Assembly (NCBI RefSeq): GCF_002904335.1
Contig: NZ_PPHF01000019.1
Span: 124,001 to 188,000, forward strand
Length of the DNA stretch: 64,000 nucleotides
DNA from: Amycolatopsis sp. CA-126428
GTDB lineage: Bacteria; Actinomycetota; Actinomycetes; Mycobacteriales; Pseudonocardiaceae
Direction: 5' to 3'
Positions 36,085 through 45,700 of the stretch are shown in pieces. How positions within the stretch are numbered: position 1 is the first letter of the stretch; every line of letters starts with the position of its first letter. The notes under the pieces were generated by a model, which was not told the DNA's origin, made no database searches, and worked only from the letters and a program-made list of their open reading frames with translations. Both the position numbers and the translations under genes were made by a program.

Positions 36085-36543
36085 GTGGCCGAGCTGCCCC
36101 TCCACGATCGAGCGGGCAACGCGCTGCTCGCCGTACGCCCGATCGCGGAACGGGACCTGCCGGCGCTGCCCGCGGCGCTGGTGGTGGCTGTCCACGCCGG
36201 CGCCGTCCTGATGATGTTCGACAAGCGTCGCAGGCAGTGGGAACTGCCCGGCGGGATGCGCGAGCCCGGCGAAGCCTGCCGCGAAGCCGCCGTGCGCGAG
36301 CTGGCCGAGGAGACCGGCATCCGCGGCGTGGCGCTGACCTTCGCCGTGGTGGCCGACTTCGCCCTGACCGCACCCGCCCGCCGGGAATCCCTCGCCGTCT
36401 ACCGGACCGGACTGATCGCCGCGCCGCGACTGACCCTCGGCGACGAAGGGCTCGGCTTCCGCTGGTGGTCGCCCGGCGACCCCGTCGAGGCGGACATGAG
36501 CCCCCTGGACGCGGAGCTGGCCGCGCGAGTGGCCACGACGTGA
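36085..36543 (+). CDS. NUDIX hydrolase
   Basis: A 152-residue pyrophosphohydrolase of nucleoside diphosphate-linked substrates. The full Nudix box GMREPGEACREAAVRELAEETGI matches GX5EX7REUXEEXGU. The GTG has GGGAG about ten bases upstream and lies 17 bases after the PPOX stop, so the two are probably one operon. A strong bidirectional terminator separates it from nrdB. Confidence 0.92.
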   Translation: MAELPLHDRAGNALLAVRPIAERDLPALPAALVVAVHAGAVLMMFDKRRRQWELPGGMREPGEACREAAVRELAEETGIRGVALTFAVVADFALTAPARRESLAVYRTGLIAAPRLTLGDEGLGFRWWSPGDPVEADMSPLDAELAARVATT

Positions 36544-36544
36544 A

Positions 36545-36578
36545 CCGGCCCCGCCCTGGCGAACCAGGGCGGGGCCGG
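36545..36578. terminator. Strong bidirectional terminator hairpin
   Basis: Perfect 15-bp stem (CCGGCCCCGCCCTGG and complement) with a CGAA loop, two bases after the NUDIX stop and 13 bases beyond the nrdB stop on the other strand. Confidence 0.85.
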
Positions 36579-36591
36579 ATGCCTCGGGAGC

Positions 36592-37674
36592 TCAGTCCCA
36601 GTCGAGCGCGCCGCCCGACTGGTATTCGATGACGCGGGTCTCGAAGAAGTTCTTCTCCTTCTTCAGGTCCATCGCCTCGGACATCCACGGGAACGGGTTC
36701 TCGGTCTCGCCGAAGATCGGGGCCAGCCCGATCTGCTGCGCGCGCCGGTCGGTGATGAAGTGCATGTACTGCTCGCACAACTGGGCCGACAGGCCGAGCA
36801 TGCCGCGCGGCATCGTGTCGCGCGCGTACTTGACCTCGAGCTCGCACGCCTCCTTCAGCATCCCGCGGACCTCCTCCTGGAACTCGGAAGTCCACAGGTG
36901 CGGGTTCTCGATCTTGATCTGGTTGATGCAGTCGATGCCGAAGTTCAGGTGGATCGACTCGTCGCGCAGGATGTACTGGTACTGCTCGGCGATGCCGACC
37001 ATCTTGTTCCGGCGGCCCAGCGACAGGATCTGCGCGAAACCGGTGTAGAACCACATGCCTTCGAAGATCACGTAGAACGCGACGAGGTCACGCAGGAAGG
37101 CCTGGTCGGCCTCCGGCGTGCCGGTCTCGAAGTCCGGGTCCTCCAGGTGCTGCGTGTACTTCAGCGCCCACGCGTCCTTGTCCGAAATGGACGGAACTTC
37201 GCGGTACATGTTGAACAGCTCGCCCTCGACCAGGCCGAGGCTCTCACAGATGTACTGGAAGGTGTGCGTGTGCACGGCCTCCTCGAACGCCTGGCGCAGC
37301 AGGTACTGGCGGCACTCGGGGTTGGTGATCTGCCGGTACACCGCGAGCACGATGTTGTTGGCCACCAGGGACTCCGCGGTCGCGAAGAAGCCCAGGTTGC
37401 GCTTGAGCATCTGCCGCTCGTCCTCGGTGAGGCCGTCCTTCGACTTCCACAGCGCGATGTCGGCCTGCATGGCGACCTCGGTCGGCATCCAGTGGTTGTT
37501 GCAGCCGGCCAGGTACTTCTCCCAGGCCCAGGTGTACTTCATCGGCAGCAGCTGGTTGACGTCGGCGCGCGCGTTGATCATGCGCTTGTCGTCGACGTTG
37601 ATCCGGGCGGCGCCGACCTCGATCTCCCCGAGGCCGGTCGCGCCCGTCGTCTCCACGTTGGTCATATCACTCAC
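36592..37674 (-). CDS. nrdB: Ribonucleotide reductase small subunit, class Ic (Phe at radical-Tyr site)
   Basis: A 360-residue radical-generating R2 subunit for deoxyribonucleotide synthesis with NrdA. Metal ligands are E101, E132, H135, E205, E239 and H242. The Tyr of classical R2 is Phe139 ([20 protein letters not shown]). These seven positions are each exactly twelve above the Chlamydia trachomatis class Ic numbering (E89, E120, H123, F127, E193, E227, H230) as I recall it. This is the signature of the Mn/Fe cofactor rather than a Tyr radical. It ends in [19 protein letters not shown]. Second gene of the nrdA operon, after a palindromic element. Confidence 0.95.
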   Translation of the reverse strand: MSDMTNVETTGATGLGEIEVGAARINVDDKRMINARADVNQLLPMKYTWAWEKYLAGCNNHWMPTEVAMQADIALWKSKDGLTEDERQMLKRNLGFFATAESLVANNIVLAVYRQITNPECRQYLLRQAFEEAVHTHTFQYICESLGLVEGELFNMYREVPSISDKDAWALKYTQHLEDPDFETGTPEADQAFLRDLVAFYVIFEGMWFYTGFAQILSLGRRNKMVGIAEQYQYILRDESIHLNFGIDCINQIKIENPHLWTSEFQEEVRGMLKEACELEVKYARDTMPRGMLGLSAQLCEQYMHFITDRRAQQIGLAPIFGETENPFPWMSEAMDLKKEKNFFETRVIEYQSGGALDWD

Positions 37675-37690
37675 TTCGGGCAGGCGGGGT

Positions 37691-37743
37691 CGTGAGTGGT
37701 AAGGCGGGTTCTAACCCGCCTTACCACTCACGACAAGCCGCGG
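37691..37743. repeat. Palindromic element, copy 2, in the nrdA-nrdB gap
   Basis: The same perfect 20-bp arms as at 6298 with a CT centre instead of AG, plus the same eleven following bases (ACAAGCCGCGG). It lies 16 bases upstream of the nrdB ATG and six bases beyond the nrdA stop, and provides neither stop codon. It may lower nrdB transcription relative to nrdA or stabilise processed mRNA. Confidence 0.9.
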
Positions 37744-37748
37744 GAGGC

Positions 37749-40649
37749 TTACTGGCAGGCTTCGCAGTCGGGGTCGTCGATGCGGCAGGCGGCGCCTTCG
37801 GTGGCGACGAAGTCGACGTCGGGCTCCGGCTTGGGCACGGGCGCCGGTGTCGGCGTCGGCGCGGGGGCTGGGGCGGCCGCGGCGGGAGCCGCCGGGGCCG
37901 GGGTCGCCGAGACGGCGTTCAGCTTGCCGTCGGTGCCGCGCAGGGTGCTCTTCTCCACGTGCGTCGCGGACTGCGCGCGCAGGTAGTACGTGGTCTTGAG
38001 GCCCTTGTGCCACGCGTAGCGGTAGAGCTGGTCGAGCTTGCGGCCGCTCGGCGCCGCGATGTACAGGTTCAGCGACTGCGCCTGGTCGATCCACTTCTGG
38101 CGCACCGAACCGGCGTCGACGATCCACTTCGACTCGATCTCGAACGCCGTCGCGTACAGCGCCTTCAGGTCGTCCGGCACGCGGTCGATCTGGCCGAGGC
38201 TGCCGTCGAAGTACTTGAGGTCGCTGACCATGACCTCGTCCCACAGCCCGCGCGCCTTGAGCGAGCGGACCAGGTGCGGGTTGACGACGGTGAAGTCACC
38301 GGACATGTTCGACTTGACGAACAGGTTCTGGAACAGCGGCTCGATCGACTGGCCGACGCCCGAGATGTTGGAGATCGTCGCGGTCGGCGCGATCGCCATC
38401 ACGTTGGAGTTGCGCATGCCGACGGTCTTGACCCGCTCGCGCAGCGGCGCCCAGTCCAAAGTGGACGAGGTGTCGACGTCGAGGCCGTCACCCTGGCGGG
38501 CGTCGATGAGCAGCTGCAGCGAGTCGATCGGCAGGATGCCCTTGCTCCACAGCGATCCCTCGAACGACTGGTACTGCCCGCGCTCCTCGGCGAGGTCGGT
38601 CGACGCCGAGATCGCGTAGTAGGAGAGGTGCTCCATCGAGACGTCGGCGAACTTCACGGCCTCGTCGGTGGCGAACGGGACGCCGATCTCGAACAGCGCG
38701 TCCTGGAAGCCCATGATGCCCAGGCCGACCGGGCGGTGGCGCAGGTTGGAGCGGCGCGCTTCCGGGATCGTGTAGAAGTTGATGTCGATCACGTTGTCCA
38801 GCATGCGGACGGCCGTGCGCACGGTCTTCTCGAGGCGCTGGGTGTCCAGGCCTTCGGGCGTGACGTGCTTGAGCAGGTTCACCGAGCCGAGGTTGCAGAC
38901 CGCGACCTCGTCGACGGTGGTGTTCAGCGTGATCTCGGTGCACAGGTTGGACGAGTGCACGACGCCGACGTGCTGCTGCGGCGAGCGCAGGTTGCACGGG
39001 TCCTTGAAGGTGATCCACGGGTGGCCGGTCTCGAACAGCATGGTCAGCATGCGGCGCCACAGGTCGACCGCGCGGATGCGCCGGAACACCTTGATCTCGC
39101 CGCGGTCGGCCATCGCCTCGTACTCGCGGTAGCGGGTGGCGAACTCGTTGCCGTAGAGGTCGTGCAGGTCCGGCGTCTCGTTCGGCGAGAACAGCGTCCA
39201 CTGCGCGTCGGCCTCGACGCGGCGGAGGAACTCGTCCGGCACCCAGTTCGCGGTGTTCATGTCGTGGGTGCGGCGGCGGTCGTCACCGGTGTTCTTGCGC
39301 AGGTCGAGGAACTCCTCGATGTCGACGTGCCACGTCTCGAGGTACGCGCAGGCCGCGCCCTTGCGCTTGCCGCCCTGGTTGACCGCGACGGCGGTGTCGT
39401 TGGCGATCTTGAGGAACGGCACGACGCCCTGGGACTGGCCGTTGGTGCCCTTGATGTGCGCGCCGAGGCCGCGGACCGGGGTCCAGTCGTTGCCGAGGCC
39501 GCCCGAGTACTTGGCCAGCAGCGCGTTGTTCTTGTACGCCTGGAAGATCGAGTCCAGGTCGTCGTCCACCGTGGTCAGGAAGCAGGACGACAGCTGCGGG
39601 CGCGTGGTGCCCGAGTTGAACAGCGTCGGCGTCGAGGCCATGAAGTGGAAGCTCGACAGCAGCTCGTAAAACTCGATGGCCCGGGCTTCGCGGTCGTCTT
39701 CCCGGATCGCGAGACCCATGGCGACGCGCATGAAGAACGCCTGCGGCAGCTCGAAGCGGGTGCCTTCGTGGTGCTGGAAGTACCGGTCGTACAGCGTCTG
39801 GAGGCCGAGGAAGCCGAAGTCGAGGTCGCGCTCCGGTCGGATCGCGGCGGTGATCTTGTCGAGGTCGAAGCGCTGCAGCTCGGCGTCGACCAGCTCCAGC
39901 TCGATGGCGCGGCGCAGGTAGGCGCGGAAGTACGCGGGGTACTCGCCGGCCATCTCGTCCTGGCTGGCCAGGCGCGGCTTCTTCGCCAGGTAGCTCAGCG
40001 CCTCGCCGCGCAGCTTGTCCAGCAGCAGCCGGGCGGAGACGTAGGAGTAGTTCGGCTCCTGCTCGACCAGCACGCGGGCGGCCAGGACCTGGGCCAGGGC
40101 CAGCTCGTCGGCGCTGATGCCGTCGTAGAGGTTGCGCTTGGCCTCGGCCAGCACCGGCTCGGCGCTGACGTCTTCGAGACCGGCGACGGCCTCGCCCACG
40201 ACGTGGGACACGCGGGCCCAGTCGAGCGGGCGCAGGACGCCGTCGGTGCCCTTGACGTTCAGCGAGACCTCGGTCGCGGCCGGCTTGGCGGCCTCGCGGG
40301 CCTTGGCGCGCTCGTCGCGGTAGAGGACGTAGGCGCGGGCGACCTTGTGGTGCTCGCCGCGCATGAGGGCGAGCTCGACGATGTCCTGGATCTGCTCGAT
40401 GTGCAGGGCGGTCTCGGGGCCGGCGTGGCGCAGCAGGGTGGTCTCCACCTGCTGGGTCAGCTCCGCGACGACGTGGTGCACGCGGGAGGACGCGGCGGCG
40501 TCGCCGCCCTCGACCGCGAGGAACGCCTTGGTCAGCGCGACCGAGATCTTCCCGGCGTCGAACGGCGACACGCTGCCGTCCCGCCGGATGACCCGGATCG
40601 CGGTGGGTGTGTCCGCGGCGGAGGGCCGCTGACCGGTTTCGACTGACAT
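37749..40649 (-). CDS. nrdA: Ribonucleotide reductase large subunit (class I)
   Basis: A 966-residue catalytic subunit. The first ATP-cone lies at about 14-105 (IRVIRRDGSVSPFDAGKIS), a second cone-like segment at about 120-205, and the barrel carries SSCFLTT, the finger loop NLGSVN with SSNLCTEI, and APTATISNISG. A Pro/Ala-rich linker near the end leads to the redox CEAC (C962, C965) that rereduces the active site. The ATG is chosen over the frame opening at 40688 because GGAGA precedes it. Two tandem NrdR-type boxes lie upstream. Confidence 0.95.
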   Translation of the reverse strand: MSVETGQRPSAADTPTAIRVIRRDGSVSPFDAGKISVALTKAFLAVEGGDAAASSRVHHVVAELTQQVETTLLRHAGPETALHIEQIQDIVELALMRGEHHKVARAYVLYRDERAKAREAAKPAATEVSLNVKGTDGVLRPLDWARVSHVVGEAVAGLEDVSAEPVLAEAKRNLYDGISADELALAQVLAARVLVEQEPNYSYVSARLLLDKLRGEALSYLAKKPRLASQDEMAGEYPAYFRAYLRRAIELELVDAELQRFDLDKITAAIRPERDLDFGFLGLQTLYDRYFQHHEGTRFELPQAFFMRVAMGLAIREDDREARAIEFYELLSSFHFMASTPTLFNSGTTRPQLSSCFLTTVDDDLDSIFQAYKNNALLAKYSGGLGNDWTPVRGLGAHIKGTNGQSQGVVPFLKIANDTAVAVNQGGKRKGAACAYLETWHVDIEEFLDLRKNTGDDRRRTHDMNTANWVPDEFLRRVEADAQWTLFSPNETPDLHDLYGNEFATRYREYEAMADRGEIKVFRRIRAVDLWRRMLTMLFETGHPWITFKDPCNLRSPQQHVGVVHSSNLCTEITLNTTVDEVAVCNLGSVNLLKHVTPEGLDTQRLEKTVRTAVRMLDNVIDINFYTIPEARRSNLRHRPVGLGIMGFQDALFEIGVPFATDEAVKFADVSMEHLSYYAISASTDLAEERGQYQSFEGSLWSKGILPIDSLQLLIDARQGDGLDVDTSSTLDWAPLRERVKTVGMRNSNVMAIAPTATISNISGVGQSIEPLFQNLFVKSNMSGDFTVVNPHLVRSLKARGLWDEVMVSDLKYFDGSLGQIDRVPDDLKALYATAFEIESKWIVDAGSVRQKWIDQAQSLNLYIAAPSGRKLDQLYRYAWHKGLKTTYYLRAQSATHVEKSTLRGTDGKLNAVSATPAPAAPAAAAPAPAPTPTPAPVPKPEPDVDFVATEGAACRIDDPDCEACQ

Positions 40650-40780
40650 GCGTGTCTCCAAGTTTTCGGGCGCGTTCGATCGCCACACGGCGTCATGAGG
40701 CCGTGCGCTGCGGTTTCGTGAAAGCTGCCCGGCCGCCCTCTGCAGCGGTCTCCCCGTCGCTGGGGGCTGCCGGTGTTAGG

Positions 40781-40828
40781 AGACTACATGTTGGGGTCGA
40801 TGTGCGCGCGGGACCCCAGATGGCGTGT
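40781..40828 (-). promoter_or_regulatory. Tandem NrdR-type boxes upstream of nrdA
   Basis: On the minus strand CCCCAACATGTAGTCT (40781-40796) fits the core of the NrdR consensus acaCwAtATaTwgtgt, and ACACGCCATCTGGGGT (40813-40828) is a weaker second box. Their centres are 32 bp apart, three helical turns, the spacing known for NrdR pairs. They lie about 130-180 bases before the nrdA ATG. Confidence 0.6.
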
Positions 40829-40874
40829 CGCGAGTTCACTCTGGCGGGGTCGCGTGATCACCCAGAGGTGCTGC

Positions 40875-41459
40875 TCAAGCCCCGAAAACCAGCTCACTGC
40901 CGGGCAGGGCGAGGCTCAGGAACGGGCGCCGGCCGGCCAGGTAGCCGAGCGGGCCGCGGGCGTTGACCGTCCAGTCGGCCGCGGCGAGCCGGGGCCGGAT
41001 CTTTGCGGCGACCGGGGTTCGCACGGGGGTGCCGTCGCGGTCCTGGAGGACGTCGAACCGGCTGGGGAAGGCGAGCGGCGAACCCGGTCTCGGCGTGAAG
41101 GCCGCGGTGGCGATCCAGTCGTCGCCGGTCGCTGCCGTGTACGTGCGGTCGGTGAACTGCAGGGCCGCGAGATCCTTCGGGATGGCCCACAGCTCGCGGC
41201 CGCCGGCGAGGGAGACCTCGGAGTCGACCCAGATCTGCGTGATCGTGCACGTGGTCCGCTTCCCGCGCACCGGGACCGCGGCGAGCAGCTCGTGGTAACT
41301 GAGCTGCCCGGGCTCGCGGTAGACGATCCAGGCGGTGAACACCGTGGTGTACCCGGCGAGGGACAGGGCGCCCGGGTGCACCTCGCGCGCGGGGACCCGC
41401 CAGATCGACACGTGGGCGTCGGCGACCAGGTTCCAGGGCTGCGGCGGGTACGGGGTCAT
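40875..41459 (-). CDS. Acetoacetate decarboxylase-family protein
   Basis: A 194-residue protein of the ADC-like beta-barrel family. The segment GRELWAIPKDLA corresponds to the family's conserved GRELWGFPK with its lysine. Family members decarboxylate beta-keto acids through a lysine Schiff base or catalyse related aldol/dehydration chemistry. Here it is shorter than clostridial ADC (about 245). The ATG overlaps the stop of the crotonase gene (ATGA) with GGAG before it, so the two are coupled and probably act on one substrate. Confidence 0.82.
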   Translation of the reverse strand: MTPYPPQPWNLVADAHVSIWRVPAREVHPGALSLAGYTTVFTAWIVYREPGQLSYHELLAAVPVRGKRTTCTITQIWVDSEVSLAGGRELWAIPKDLAALQFTDRTYTAATGDDWIATAAFTPRPGSPLAFPSRFDVLQDRDGTPVRTPVAAKIRPRLAAADWTVNARGPLGYLAGRRPFLSLALPGSELVFGA

Positions 41460-42295
41460 TTCTCCAGCCAGGGCAGGTAGTCGGGCAGGTCCTTCTCGAC
41501 GCGCATGCCGAACGACGGCGGCCGCTTCTGCAGGAACGACAGGACACCCTCGACGGCGTCCGGGTTCGTGCCGAGGCCGCCGATCAGTTTCGAGTCGAGC
41601 TCGTGCACCGGGAACGGCGAGCCGGCGCTCGCCATCCGGTAGAGCAGCTGGCGGGTCACCGCGACCGACACCGGGGCGGTCTTCTCGACGATTTCCCGCG
41701 CCAGCTCGTACGCCGCGTCGAGGACGGTCCCGGTCTCGACGACCGTGTGCACCAGGCCCTTTTCGCCGGCTTCGACCGCCCCGAACACCCGGCCGCTGAT
41801 CATCCAGTCGAGCGCGGTGCCCATCCCGACGAGCCGGGGGAGGAACCAGGCGGAGGCGCCTTCGGGGTAGATGCCGCGGCGGGTGAAGACGAACCCGAAC
41901 CGCGAGTCCTCCGACGCGAGCCGGTAGTCGCACGCCAGCGTGATGGTGATGCCCCCGCCGACGGCGGCCCCGTGCAGGGCGGCGATCACGGGCTTGTTCA
42001 TGGTGAAGATCCGCTTCGAGCACCGGCCGGCGGGCTCCTGCCACTCCCGGCCCGGTCCCTCGTCGGGATCGAAGTCGAAGCCGCCCTGCGAGAGGTCGGC
42101 CCCGACGCAGAAGTCCGGCCCGGCCCCGGTCAGCACGACCACCCGGACGTCCTCGTCACGATCGGCGCGGTCCATGGCGGCACCGAGTTCGTCGGCCATC
42201 CGGATCGTGTAGCCGTTGCGCGCCTCGGGCCGGTTCAGCGTGACCGTGGCGATCCGGTCCGCGACGGCGTAGGTGATCTCGGCGTAGTCGGCCAT
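41456..42295 (-). CDS. Enoyl-CoA hydratase/isomerase (crotonase) family protein
   Basis: A 279-residue crotonase-fold protein acting on acyl-CoA. The oxyanion loop is CVGADLS, and GAAVGGGITITLACDYRLASEDSRFGFVFTRRGIYPEGASAWFLPRLVG is the core. The two catalytic glutamates of classical hydratases (in GGGCEL and QPEI) are not at those places; a Glu in YPEGAS could act, as in isomerase-like members. Function may therefore be isomerisation or another reaction. Coupled to the acetoacetate decarboxylase-like gene. Confidence 0.87.
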   Translation of the reverse strand: MADYAEITYAVADRIATVTLNRPEARNGYTIRMADELGAAMDRADRDEDVRVVVLTGAGPDFCVGADLSQGGFDFDPDEGPGREWQEPAGRCSKRIFTMNKPVIAALHGAAVGGGITITLACDYRLASEDSRFGFVFTRRGIYPEGASAWFLPRLVGMGTALDWMISGRVFGAVEAGEKGLVHTVVETGTVLDAAYELAREIVEKTAPVSVAVTRQLLYRMASAGSPFPVHELDSKLIGGLGTNPDAVEGVLSFLQKRPPSFGMRVEKDLPDYLPWLEK

Positions 42296-42320
42296 GCGAC
42301 GAAGCTATTGCAGTCCGGCA

Positions 42321-42653
42321 CTACTGGCAAGATGTCAATAGTGGGTTCGCAGCCTCCCGGCGATACCGGCGGCGAGTCCGGCGGCTCGCCCAGGCCGAAC
42401 CGCCTCCGGCTGCGGCGGCGGCGACCCAGGGGAGCACCGTGCCAACCAGGACCACGGCGCCGACCACCAGGATGAACAGCGAAACGATCCTGACAAAGGT
42501 TTCCCGGTCGCCGGTGACCGCAAGGCCGATCACCCGAGTGAGCAACGGAGAACCGGTGTCCATGGGACCTCTGCGCAATTCTTCGCCCGAGATGGCGTCG
42601 ATCTGCTCCGTTGTTGTCGCGTTCTCGTCGCGTTCGCGTTTCCGGTTGTGCAC
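42321..42653 (-). CDS. Small single-pass membrane protein divergent from NACHT gene
   Basis: A 110-residue protein not recognised from any family. A charged N-terminus (MHNRKRERDENATTTEQIDAISGEELRRG) is followed by one hydrophobic helix (IVSLFILVVGAVVLVGTVLPWVAAAAA, about 55-82) and a basic tail (RRTRRRYRREAANP). The GTG is supported by AGGAGG four bases upstream. Its start faces that of the NACHT-HEAT gene across a short intergenic region, so the two may be a unit, perhaps a membrane partner; this is inference. Confidence 0.6.
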   Translation of the reverse strand: MHNRKRERDENATTTEQIDAISGEELRRGPMDTGSPLLTRVIGLAVTGDRETFVRIVSLFILVVGAVVLVGTVLPWVAAAAAGGGSAWASRRTRRRYRREAANPLLTSCQ

Positions 42654-42741
42654 GGGTCCTCCTCGGCCATGGGGTGGTCGAGGAAGATCCTTCGTCGGGC
42701 TCCGGCGAGTCGGGGTATCGAACGGGTGAAGCGGGCAGGTC

Positions 42742-45700
42742 GTGGGCTACGCTGCACGCTGCTTCGGGTGGCGATTTCACCCGCTGCGGGGGAGGAATAG
42801 CGGCGGGGAGGGAGATATCGCTACGCGGAGTGAGCGGCGCCTGTACGACGAGTTGCGCGCTCTCAGGGGTAAGGCCGACGCCGTGCGGCGCAAAGCCGGA
42901 CTCCGTCCGTTGTCGCAGGACGAAACCGAACGGATCCTGCGCAAGTCGCCGTATCTCGTCGCCGATTTTCGGGGGCAGCGGCTCAGCGACTGGCTGGCAG
43001 AAGATTTTTCGAAGGTGAAAACGCCATCGGCGGGCAGTTTGGCCGCCGTATTCGCACTGGTACGGGTCTGGAGCGAACAGGCCGGCGTCACCGCGCCCGC
43101 CGAGCGGTACTGGGCCGACCTGCTGGAAGCTGCCCAGCCCGACCGATCCGCCAAGAGCCGGACGCGGACCGAGCCGGCTGACAGTCCGGTCCACGCCCTG
43201 ATCGACGACTACATCGCGGCGGCCGTGCGAGCGGCTCGAGAACACCCGTACCCGGGTGTGCTGCCGGGGAACACGCCGCCGCTGACCGAGGTCTACGTCC
43301 GTCAGCGGGTGCGGGTGGGAGAGCCGCGCGCGCGATCGACGGCACCCGGGAAACTCACGGGCCCGGTCTCCGCCTTGGTCGGCGACGCGGCTTCGTGGAC
43401 GTCCGCGCCGTCGCCCCGGCGGGTCTCGGGCCGGATGTCCGCCGAAGAGATCCTGGACAGAGATCGCATCTGCGTGGTCGTCGGCACCCCTGGCGGAGGC
43501 AAGACCAGTCTCTTCCGCACTCACTTGATCCGTGCTGTGGAGGCGAGGAGGGCGGGTGAACTCGAAACTTCGCTGCCGATCCTGGTGCCCGCGGCCGCCT
43601 TGTCGGGCAAACCACTGGCGGCTGCGCTCGCGGAGGCGGTGACCGCCGAACTGAGCAGTTTCGGCCTGCTCGAGAAGCTGCCGGACGCCTTGTTCAAGGA
43701 GGGCCCGTACGACGACGTGCCGTGGCTCGTCATGGTCGACGGACTCGACGAAATCACCGACCCGGCCGCCCGCCGGAACCTCCTGGCCGCGCTGGAGCAG
43801 ATCTCCGACGGCACCCGTGGACGTCAGTACCGGTTCGTCATCGCCACACGTCCCCTGCCCGATTGGGAGTTGGCGGTCCTCGGGGCGCAGGCTCCGGTGT
43901 ACGAGTTGGAACCGTTCACCTGGTCGGATCTGAACCGCGTTTCCGCCGACTGGTTCCGGGTCCTTGGACTCTCGTATCCCGACCGGGTGGCCGAGCGGTT
44001 CGCGAGCGCGGTGCGGCGGACCAGGGTGTTCGGGCTGGCCCGGACGCCGCTGATGGCGGCGCTGCTCTGTCAGCTGCACGGTGCGAACCCGGACGCTCCG
44101 TTGCCGGCCAGTCGCGGCGAGATCTACCGCAAGTACGTGGAGCAGCTGACCCGACGTATGCAGAGCGCGGACCTGTCGGGCGTCCAGGCTCAGGTGCGAG
44201 CCGGCTTGGCACGCTACGGGGACGAGGCACTGAAGGACGGCTGGGGGACCCTCGAGCGGCTGCCCGAACTGATCGCCCGATCGGCGGCAGAGCTACGCGG
44301 TGGTTGTCCGGCTTCGATCTTGGACATCATCTCCGGGCTGCCCGGTGCCGCGTGCCCCCAACGAGTACCGGCCACCGTTTGGAAGGAGTACCTGCAAAGC
44401 CTGTTGCTTCGCAGCGGCCTGGTGATCCTGCGCGGCGGGGAGCTGTCCTTCTTCCACCAGACGGTCGAAGAGTTCCTGGCCGCGACCCACGCGACGCGAT
44501 CGGCGCCGGCCAGCCTGGAGTCGCTGGCCGCTCTCTTCGGGAGGAAACGTCGCGTTCCCCTCTTGGAACAGGTGCTCGGCCGGCGCGTCCCGCCGCCGCC
44601 GGAGGTGGACACCTCGTTCACGGGGTTCGTGCTCGACCAGTGTGGCGAAGTCCAGGACGCGGTCGCCGATCACTTGCTCCGGCTTGTCGACCGCGGCGGC
44701 TTGGCCGGGTGCGGGTTCATCGCCGTGCTACTCCGTCTCGGCACCGAAGTTCCGCGCCGCGTCATCCTGGCGATGGCGAGGAAGCTGGTGGACCTGGTTT
44801 GGGTCCTGGGCAACACCTCGAATCCCGCACCTCCCCGGCGCGCTCGAGGAGTGGTGCGCAGTGATCATGAGCGGTTCGAAAACGCTTTCCTGGCCCTGCG
44901 CTTGCTGGCTTCCATCGGTGCGGAGGACGCGCTCGACCGGCTGCGCTCGATCGCCCGCGACGCCGACCTCCACCCCGCTGTCCGGGCGAGGGCAGCCGAG
45001 GCCGTCGTCGACCTCGACGTCGATGTCACTGCCGCGGTCGGGCTCCTGGACGAGCTGGCGAGGAACAAGTCGATCGGCTCGCGGATGCGGGCCACCCTGG
45101 CGGCGCGGGTCGAGTCGCTGGATCCGGACCACGTGTCCCGCCTGCTCGCCGATCTCGCCCGGGACGCCACGCTGGCCGGGCGGGAACGGGTCGCGTCGGT
45201 CATGACCCTGCGCGGCCACGAAGCCGCGTTGGCGTCGGATCTGTTCGCCGAACTCGCCCTGGACACCAGGATGAGCGGGTACTCGCGGGTCCGGTCCGCC
45301 GGCGTCCTGGCCGGTGCGGGGGACGTGCGCGGGATCGAACTGCTCGACGGACTGGCCCGGGCCGAGGACCTTCCGGTCTACGTGCGCGAGGAGGCGGTGC
45401 GTGCGCTGGTCAAGCACGGTGGTTCCAAGGCGGAGAACGCGTTGTCGAAGTTGGCCTCGGACCGTTCGATCGATCCCCACGTGGGGATCCGTGCTGCCGG
45501 TGCGTTGGCCGAACACGGCGACAAGGAAGCGCTGAAGGAGCTCGAGCGCATCGCGACGCAGCACTTGAGTGATCACAACGTGCGGATCGGTGCGGTCGAA
45601 ATGCTGGCAGCCTTGGGGGAGTACCACCCGATGGAGCTGCTCGAGTTGCTGGTCCGGGACACGACACTCGACGACGACGGCCGGCTCCGGATCCTCGAGA

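Noticed and set aside
40650..40874. Cobalamin riboswitch upstream of nrdA
   Set aside because: Some actinomycete nrd operons have one, but neither the B12-box core nor the conserved GGGAA/CCGGTG segments could be found; NrdR-type boxes are present instead.
42830..42832. GTG as start of the NACHT gene
   Set aside because: It is well placed after a purine-rich site but out of frame with the NACHT protein and leads to no recognisable product.
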